DNA from: Streptococcus mitis
GTDB lineage: Bacteria; Bacillota; Bacilli; Lactobacillales; Streptococcaceae
Assembly: GCF_013305725.1 (NCBI RefSeq)
Contig: NZ_CP047883.1
Coordinates: 909,001 to 973,000, forward strand
Direction: 5' to 3'
Length of the DNA stretch: 64,000 bases
The notes beneath the pieces were generated by a model, which worked only from the letters and a program-made list of their open reading frames with translations, did not search any database and had not been told where the DNA came from. The position numbers and the translations under genes are program-made. The stretch's first letter is position 1; the number at the start of each line of letters is the position of its first letter. Below, piece by piece: positions 58,628-64,000 of this stretch.

Positions 58628-60504
58628 TGTACAGTGGAAAGAAATTCCTACTATTCTCACTGTTAGGTATCTTACTAGGCTATCTTTTTCATCGTTTGAC
58701 GCTTTTGTATGATTCCTATACTGGAAATACACTAGATAAATGGACTCATCTTCTGATGGAAGGTCAAGATGAAGTTCTTCAGTCGCCATGGAATATTTCT
58801 TTTACTGGAAAATCAAGTGCTTTTTTTCTACTAGGTTTTGTGATGATGTTGCTGGTTTATCTTTATTTAGAGACTGGCAAAAAACAATACCGAGAAGGGG
58901 TAGAATACGGGAGCGCCCGTTTTGGAACTCTAAAAGAAAAGAAGCTCTTTTACGGTAAGGAATTTTCTCATGATACGATCTTAGCACAAGATGTTCGTCT
59001 GACATTATTAGATAAAAAATTAGCCCAATATGATAGAAATAAAAATATTGCGGTGATAGGAGGTTCAGGAAGTGGGAAGACATTTCGCTTTGTGAAACCC
59101 AATCTGATTCAGATGAATAGTTCTAATATTGTCGTGGATCCTAAAGATCACTTGGCCGAAAAAACAGGCAAACTCTTTTTAGAACATGGCTACCAAGTAA
59201 AGGTGCTAGATTTAGTCAATATGAAGAACTCAGATGGCTTCAATCCTTTTCGCTATATAGAGACAGAAAATGATTTGAATCGCATGCTGACGGTTTATTT
59301 CAATAACACCAAAGGCTCTGGCTCCCGTAGTGATCCATTTTGGGATGAAGCTTCTATGACTTTGGTACGAGCTTTAGCCTCTTACTTGGTCGATTTCTAT
59401 AATCCACCCAAAACAAGAGAACAGCTCATTGAAGAGAGTCGTTTGAGTCAAACAGAATACCAAAACTTGTTGAAACGTCAAAAAAAAGAAGTGGAAGAGC
59501 GAAAAAAACGAGGGCGTTATCCAAGCTTTGCTGAAATCTCAAAACTCATTAAACACTTATCCAAGGGTGAAAACCAAGAAAAAAGTGTCTTAGAAATTCT
59601 ATTTGAAAATTATGCTAAAAAGTATGGGACTGAAAATTTTACCATGCGAAATTGGGCAGATTTCCAAAATTATAAGGATAAGACTCTGGATTCTGTTGTT
59701 GCTGTAACCACTGCTAAATTTGCCCTCTTCAATATTCAAAGTGTTATGGATTTGACCAAAAGAGATACCCTTGATATGAAGACATGGGGCAAGGAAAAAT
59801 CAATGGTTTACTTAGTTATCCCAGATAACGATAGTACCTTTCGCTTTCTTTCAGCCCTCTTTTTTTCAACCGTATTTCAAACCCTAACAAGACAAGCAGA
59901 TATTGATTTTAAGGGTCAATTGCCTCTTCATGTGAGAGTTTATTTAGATGAGTTCGCAAATATCGGAGAAATTCCAGATTTTGCTGAACAAACCTCAACA
60001 GTCCGCTCTCGTAATATGAGTCTCGTTCCCATTCTTCAAAATATTGCCCAACTTCAAGGGCTCTATAAAGAAAAAGAAGCTTGGAAAACCATTCTTGGGA
60101 ACTGTGATAGCTTAGTCTACTTAGGTGGGAATGATGAAGATACCTTTAAATTTATGAGTGGATTACTCGGTAAACAAACCATTGATGTTCGAAATACTAG
60201 TCGTTCCTTTGGCCAGACAGGTTCAGGATCCCTTTCTCATCAAAAGATTGCTCGTGATTTAATGACACCTGATGAAGTCGGAAATATGAAACGGCATGAA
60301 TGCTTGGTTCGAATTGCCAATATGCCTGTCTTTAAAAGCAAAAAGTACAATTCCACTAAGCATCCAAACTGGAAATACCTAGCCAATCAAGAAACCGATG
60401 AATGGTGGTGGAACTATCAAATCAATCCTTTGAATCAAAGTCAAGAAAACCATCTTGAAGGCCTTAGAATTCGTGATTTAACTTTTGAATCTAGTTTAAA
60501 ATAA
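58624..60504 (+). CDS. Type IV coupling protein (VirD4/TraG family)
   Basis: The 626-residue ATPase has two N-terminal membrane helices (residues about 5-22 and 65-85). The Walker A GGSGSGKTFRFVKPN is near residue 146, Walker B VYLDEFANIGE near 440, and the following TSTVRSRNMSLVPILQNIAQL is typical of TraG/VirD4. It brings the relaxase-DNA complex to the secretion channel during conjugation. Confidence 0.94.
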   Translation: MMYSGKKFLLFSLLGILLGYLFHRLTLLYDSYTGNTLDKWTHLLMEGQDEVLQSPWNISFTGKSSAFFLLGFVMMLLVYLYLETGKKQYREGVEYGSARFGTLKEKKLFYGKEFSHDTILAQDVRLTLLDKKLAQYDRNKNIAVIGGSGSGKTFRFVKPNLIQMNSSNIVVDPKDHLAEKTGKLFLEHGYQVKVLDLVNMKNSDGFNPFRYIETENDLNRMLTVYFNNTKGSGSRSDPFWDEASMTLVRALASYLVDFYNPPKTREQLIEESRLSQTEYQNLLKRQKKEVEERKKRGRYPSFAEISKLIKHLSKGENQEKSVLEILFENYAKKYGTENFTMRNWADFQNYKDKTLDSVVAVTTAKFALFNIQSVMDLTKRDTLDMKTWGKEKSMVYLVIPDNDSTFRFLSALFFSTVFQTLTRQADIDFKGQLPLHVRVYLDEFANIGEIPDFAEQTSTVRSRNMSLVPILQNIAQLQGLYKEKEAWKTILGNCDSLVYLGGNDEDTFKFMSGLLGKQTIDVRNTSRSFGQTGSGSLSHQKIARDLMTPDEVGNMKRHECLVRIANMPVFKSKKYNSTKHPNWKYLANQETDEWWWNYQINPLNQSQENHLEGLRIRDLTFESSLK

Positions 60505-60524
60505 AAATAGAAAAGAGGAAATAG

Positions 60525-60767
60525 ATGATTACGCATTTTAAAGGTTTTGTTTATGGAGTAGACGCAAGTGCTATGTTTGCACAAGCTATGTCTTTGTTAC
60601 AGAAGGGATTGATTGCGGTTGGTGCCTTTCTCGTTGTTGTGGGGATTGTCAACCTTGCAACCAATATTAAAGATGGTGGACCAGGTGTTCGGAATGCCAT
60701 TCTTGAAATTGTCGGTGGTGTTATGGTCGGGGCTGCTGGAGCCTTTGTAACCCAGATTTCAATTTAG
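60525..60767 (+). CDS. Small conjugation membrane protein (VirB2-like position)
   Basis: The 80-residue protein starts MITHFKGFVYGVDASAMFAQ and has two hydrophobic segments (LIAVGAFLVVVGIVNLAT and NAILEIVGGVMVGAAGAFV). The two-helix layout recalls VirB2-type pilin-like subunits, and it sits just before the TrbL/VirB6-like gene. The assignment is by topology and position. Confidence 0.65.
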   Translation: MITHFKGFVYGVDASAMFAQAMSLLQKGLIAVGAFLVVVGIVNLATNIKDGGPGVRNAILEIVGGVMVGAAGAFVTQISI

Positions 60768-60783
60768 GAGGATAAACAATGAC

Positions 60784-61638
60784 ATGAATCTTAGTTTAGT
60801 CTCACCCTTTGTTTACCTTGCATCTGAAAAAATATCAGCTGAAAATTTATTTGAAGGATTTAATGTAGATTTACAATCTACAGTAGATCTGATTAAATCT
60901 CTATCTAGCTACAATCCAACCGTTTGGACTTATATGTCTAGTATTACTAAAAGTGTCATGCAGCCTCTTGGAGTTGCGATTTTATCAGTTGTTCTCATCT
61001 TAGAATTTTCTAAGATGGCAAAGAAAATTGCTAACTCAGGAGGAGCGATGACCTTTGAAGCATTAGCCCCGATGTTGATTAGTTATATTATGGTCGCAGT
61101 TGTAATTACCAATACTACCGTTATTGTAGAAGCTATCATCGGGATTGCGAGTCACGCCATTGAACAAGTGGCCTCGATTGTGGCTCACGGTGGGGCGAAG
61201 TATGATACAATCTCTGGATTAAAAGGGTCAGGATTTATTGGCCGGATGATTGTGGGCTTTTTCGCACTCCTCATTTGGCTAGTTCGGATAGTAAGTGCAG
61301 CCATGGTCAATCTTTTGGTATCTATTCGATTTATTCAACTCTACCTTATGATTCCATTTGCCCCTCTTACGATTCCAACATTTTTAAGTGATGAGTGGAA
61401 GTCTATTGGTATTGGCTATTTAAAAAATATTATGGTCTATGCGGTACAAGGGGTTCTTATTTTTCTGATTGTTTCTCTTGTTCCTTTGTTTGAATCTGCT
61501 GGGAAAATAGCCGTTTCAAATGGTGCAGGAGTCCTGCAATCTCTTGCGATTATGTTTGGTAGTTTAATACAAGCTATCTTACTGATTATTGCCCTCGTTG
61601 GTTCTCAACGTACGGCTCGCTCAATATTAGGTATGTAA
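60784..61638 (+). CDS. Conjugal transfer membrane protein (TrbL/VirB6-like)
   Basis: The 284-residue protein has about six hydrophobic helices and Gly/Ser-rich joints, with ILEFSKMAKKIANSGGAMTFE near residue 75. The plan fits the TrbL/VirB6 family of inner-membrane channel parts. An in-frame-unrelated ATG-ACA-TGA minigene with ideal ribosome-site spacing overlaps its start. Confidence 0.8.
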   Translation: MNLSLVSPFVYLASEKISAENLFEGFNVDLQSTVDLIKSLSSYNPTVWTYMSSITKSVMQPLGVAILSVVLILEFSKMAKKIANSGGAMTFEALAPMLISYIMVAVVITNTTVIVEAIIGIASHAIEQVASIVAHGGAKYDTISGLKGSGFIGRMIVGFFALLIWLVRIVSAAMVNLLVSIRFIQLYLMIPFAPLTIPTFLSDEWKSIGIGYLKNIMVYAVQGVLIFLIVSLVPLFESAGKIAVSNGAGVLQSLAIMFGSLIQAILLIIALVGSQRTARSILGM

Positions 61639-61644
61639 TTAGAT

Positions 61645-61678
61645 AAAGGCTAGGAAGTGATTGCTTCTTAGCCTTTTT
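61645..61678 (+). terminator. Intercistronic terminator inside the transfer operon
   Basis: AAAGGCTAGGAAG and CTTCTTAGCCTTTTT form a stem with one G-T pair between the TrbL-like gene and the PrgI gene. It may limit expression of prgI-virB4. Confidence 0.75.
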
Positions 61679-61691
61679 AGAAAGGAAAGTC

Positions 61692-62051
61692 ATGAATACA
61701 CGTGTCTTTAAAGACATCACAAAATACCAACACAGGGCTTGGTTAGGTTTCACCACAAGACAAATCATCTTTGTTTTACCAGCCTTTATTGTCACAATTA
61801 TTGTTTTGGGCTTGAATCTCTTTTTCTGGCAATTTGGAGATTGGTTTGTTTACGGTTTTGTGTTTGCTTTTACCATCCCCCTCATGCTTTTTGGAGTCTA
61901 TAAACCCAATGATTTATATTTTGAACATTATTTGAAATACCGTCTTCATTTTGAACTAACGGTTCCCCTACGCACAATTACAGGAAAGAAAGGACCTGAA
62001 CATGAAAAGAAAATCAAATACATTAAAGAAACAAAAAACTTCAATGACTAA
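61692..62051 (+). CDS. PrgI-family conjugation protein
   Basis: The 119-residue membrane protein starts MNTRVFKDITKYQHRAWLGF. It has two adjacent helices (IIFVLPAFIVTIIVLGLNLFF and FVYGFVFAFTIPLMLFGVY) and a C-terminal Lys-rich tail, which fits the PrgI family (VirB3-like position before VirB4). Its end overlaps the VirB4 start by 50 bases. Confidence 0.88.
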   Translation: MNTRVFKDITKYQHRAWLGFTTRQIIFVLPAFIVTIIVLGLNLFFWQFGDWFVYGFVFAFTIPLMLFGVYKPNDLYFEHYLKYRLHFELTVPLRTITGKKGPEHEKKIKYIKETKNFND

Positions 62052-64000
62052 TAAAAAGGAAAAAGTTAAAGATAAAAAAGAGGAAGTGTTACCCTCAACG
62101 GCTAATACTCTTTCCTATCAAGCCCTGTATCAAAATGGTCTGATGCAGGTGAAAGAAGATTATTTCTCACAAAGCTATTTACTTGGTGATGTCAATTACC
62201 AGACCGTTGGTTTAGAAGATAAGGGCGCAATCATTGAGAAGTATTCTGATTTGATTAACTCCCTAGATGACCAAACCAACTTCCAATTGACCATCTTTAA
62301 TAAAAGATTGAATTTAGAAAAGTTTAGACAAAGTGTTTTGTATGAGGAAAAAGAAGATGGATATGATACCTATCGTAAAGAATTGAATCGGATGATGAAT
62401 CAGAATTTAGACAGTGGTGAAAATAATTTTTCAGCTGTGAAACTGATTAGCTTTGGTAGAAAGGATTCTAATCCCAAACAAGCCTATCGTTCCTTGTCCC
62501 AAATAGGAGAATATTTCAAGAGTGGTTTCTCAGAAATTGATGCACGATTTGAATCCTTGGCTGGAGAAGAGCGTGTCAACTTGTTGGCCGATATGCTTAG
62601 AGGAGAACACCATCTTCCTTTTTCTTACCGTGATTTAACGAGATCTGGTCAGACAACTCGTCACTTCATAGCACCTAATCTCTTAGATTTCAAAAACAAG
62701 AATTACCTACAAATCAATGACCGCTTATTGCAGATTGTCTATGTGAGAGACTACGGCATGGAATTAGGGGATCAGTTTATCCGAGACCTCATGCAAGGAG
62801 ATTTGGAATTGATTGTGAGCCTTCATGCTCAAAGTTCGACCAAGGCAGATGCCATGAAGAAACTACGAACAAAGAAGACCTTAATGGAATCCCAAAAGAT
62901 TGGGGAACAACAAAAACTTGCCCGTACAGGTATCTATTTAGAAAAAGTAGGCCATGTTTTAGAAAGCAATATAGATGAAGCTGAGGAACTCTTAAAAACC
63001 ATGACCGAGACAGGAGATAAACTATTTCAAACAGTCTTCTTGATTGGTGTCTTTGGTCAGGATGAAGAAGAACTCAAACAAGCCCTAGACACTATTCAAC
63101 AAGTGGCCGGCTCAAATGACCTAATGATTGATAAACTTCCATATATGCAAGAAGCAGCCTTTAATAGTTTGCTGCCATTTGGTTGTGATTTTTTAGAGGG
63201 AGTATCACGGAGTTTATTAACGTCCAATATAGCAGTGAACTCTCCATGGACTTCAGTAGACTTACAAGACCGTAGTGGGAAATATTACGGTATCAATCAA
63301 ATCTCAAGCAATATTATTACCATTGACCGAAGTCTATTAAATACACCTTCTGGTCTGATTTTAGGAACATCTGGAGCTGGTAAAGGCATGGCAACCAAGC
63401 ATGAGATTATCACGACAAAAATCAAAGAATCTGGTGAGAATACAGAAATTATCATCGTGGATCCAGAAGCAGAGTACAGTGTTATTGGACAGGCTTTTGG
63501 TGGAGAAATGATTGATATTGCGCCTGATTCCCAAACCTATCTCAATGTTCTTGACTTGTCTGAAGAAAATATGGATGAAGATCCTGTAAAGGTAAAATCA
63601 GAATTTCTTTTATCCTTTATCGGCAAGTTATTGGATAGAAAAATGGATGGAAGAGAAAAATCGATTATTGACCGAGTCACCAGACTGACCTATCAGTCAT
63701 TTAAAGAGCCTTCTTTGGAAGAATGGGTCTTTGTCTTGAGCCAACAACCAGAAGAAGAAGCGCAGAATTTGGCACTTGATATGGAACTGTATGTCGAAGG
63801 TTCTCTTGATATTTTTTCTCATAAGACCAATATTCAGACAGGATCTAATTTCTTAATCTATAATGTTAAAAAGTTAGGAGATGAGCTGAAACAAATCGCT
63901 CTCATGGTAGTGTTTGATCAGATATGGAATCGTGTCGTTCGGAACCAAAAATTAGGGAAGAAGACCTGGATTTATTTTGATGAAATGCAGCTTCTCTTAT
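62002..64000 (+). CDS. Conjugation ATPase VirB4 (partial, runs off the window)
   Basis: The start ATG at 62002 follows AAAGGA within the end of the PrgI gene. At least 666 codons are open to the window edge. The Walker A region LILGTSGAGKGMATK lies near residue 455, IIIVDPEAEYSVIGQAFGG near 490, and the Walker B IYFDEMQLLL reaches the last bases. Family and order (PrgI then VirB4) are clear. The residue after GK is Gly instead of the usual Ser/Thr. The basic N-terminal 30 residues are low complexity. Confidence 0.93.
   Translation, partial: MKRKSNTLKKQKTSMTNKKEKVKDKKEEVLPSTANTLSYQALYQNGLMQVKEDYFSQSYLLGDVNYQTVGLEDKGAIIEKYSDLINSLDDQTNFQLTIFNKRLNLEKFRQSVLYEEKEDGYDTYRKELNRMMNQNLDSGENNFSAVKLISFGRKDSNPKQAYRSLSQIGEYFKSGFSEIDARFESLAGEERVNLLADMLRGEHHLPFSYRDLTRSGQTTRHFIAPNLLDFKNKNYLQINDRLLQIVYVRDYGMELGDQFIRDLMQGDLELIVSLHAQSSTKADAMKKLRTKKTLMESQKIGEQQKLARTGIYLEKVGHVLESNIDEAEELLKTMTETGDKLFQTVFLIGVFGQDEEELKQALDTIQQVAGSNDLMIDKLPYMQEAAFNSLLPFGCDFLEGVSRSLLTSNIAVNSPWTSVDLQDRSGKYYGINQISSNIITIDRSLLNTPSGLILGTSGAGKGMATKHEIITTKIKESGENTEIIIVDPEAEYSVIGQAFGGEMIDIAPDSQTYLNVLDLSEENMDEDPVKVKSEFLLSFIGKLLDRKMDGREKSIIDRVTRLTYQSFKEPSLEEWVFVLSQQPEEEAQNLALDMELYVEGSLDIFSHKTNIQTGSNFLIYNVKKLGDELKQIALMVVFDQIWNRVVRNQKLGKKTWIYFDEMQLLL

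Overview
The window is low-GC Firmicute DNA from a Mitis-group Streptococcus (S. mitis, S. pseudopneumoniae or an unusual S. pneumoniae lineage). The evidence is polyhistidine-triad (Pht) proteins with AdcAII zinc lipoproteins, a preQ1-II riboswitch, an asd-motif RNA, a Pmp23-like lysozyme-fold protein, and a gene order from pepT to rlmD that matches the pneumococcal chromosome as I remember it. Species cannot be fixed from this window alone.

Region 1 (1-5200): class Ib ribonucleotide reductase genes (nrdF, nrdE, nrdH, minus strand) with NrdR boxes, back to back with ptsH-ptsI. Region 2 (5200-16860): a zinc-acquisition locus with adcAII, pht, pht, adcAII and a greatly enlarged phtE-like gene. 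It has three promoters, each followed by two or three tandem AdcR-type operators. Region 3 (16860-34300): conserved chromosome with pepT, hemH, mscL, a GtrA-like gene, riboswitch-controlled queT, tRNA-Thr, asd RNA, asd, dapA, mnmE, a tautomerase, then tdk-prfA-prmC-sua5-GNAT, glyA, a nucleoid-associated protein gene, pmp23-like, a DUF1002 gene and rlmD.

Region 4 (about 34300-64000, continuing past the end): an integrative and conjugative element (ICE) of the Tn5252/ICESa2603 type abutting the 3' end of rlmD. Its first operon carries a RepA-type initiator, an orphan cytosine methyltransferase, a Spx-like protein without the redox cysteines and a CPBP protease. Its transfer operon begins at 57850: coupling protein, small membrane protein, TrbL/VirB6-like, PrgI and VirB4.

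Between these two ICE blocks lies an 18-19 kb cargo (38864-57254), all on the plus strand. One operon holds an RpiR regulator, nanE, a sialic acid lyase, a sodium:solute symporter, a YhcH-like protein, a NanC-like secreted sialidase and a Gfo/Idh/MocA oxidoreductase. A second operon begins with a ROK sugar kinase and continues as a complete V-type ATPase (ntp) gene set. A frameshifted ABC-transporter fragment marks the right side. The likely integrated function is release of sialic acid (possibly as anhydro or dehydro forms), Na+-coupled uptake, conversion to Neu5Ac and catabolism to N-acetylglucosamine-6-phosphate. The V-ATPase, whose K subunit keeps all Na+-binding residues of the Enterococcus hirae enzyme, would restore the sodium gradient. 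This resembles the pneumococcal nanC/V-ATPase region of diversity, but here it travels on an ICE. No CRISPR array, rRNA gene or complete insertion sequence was seen.
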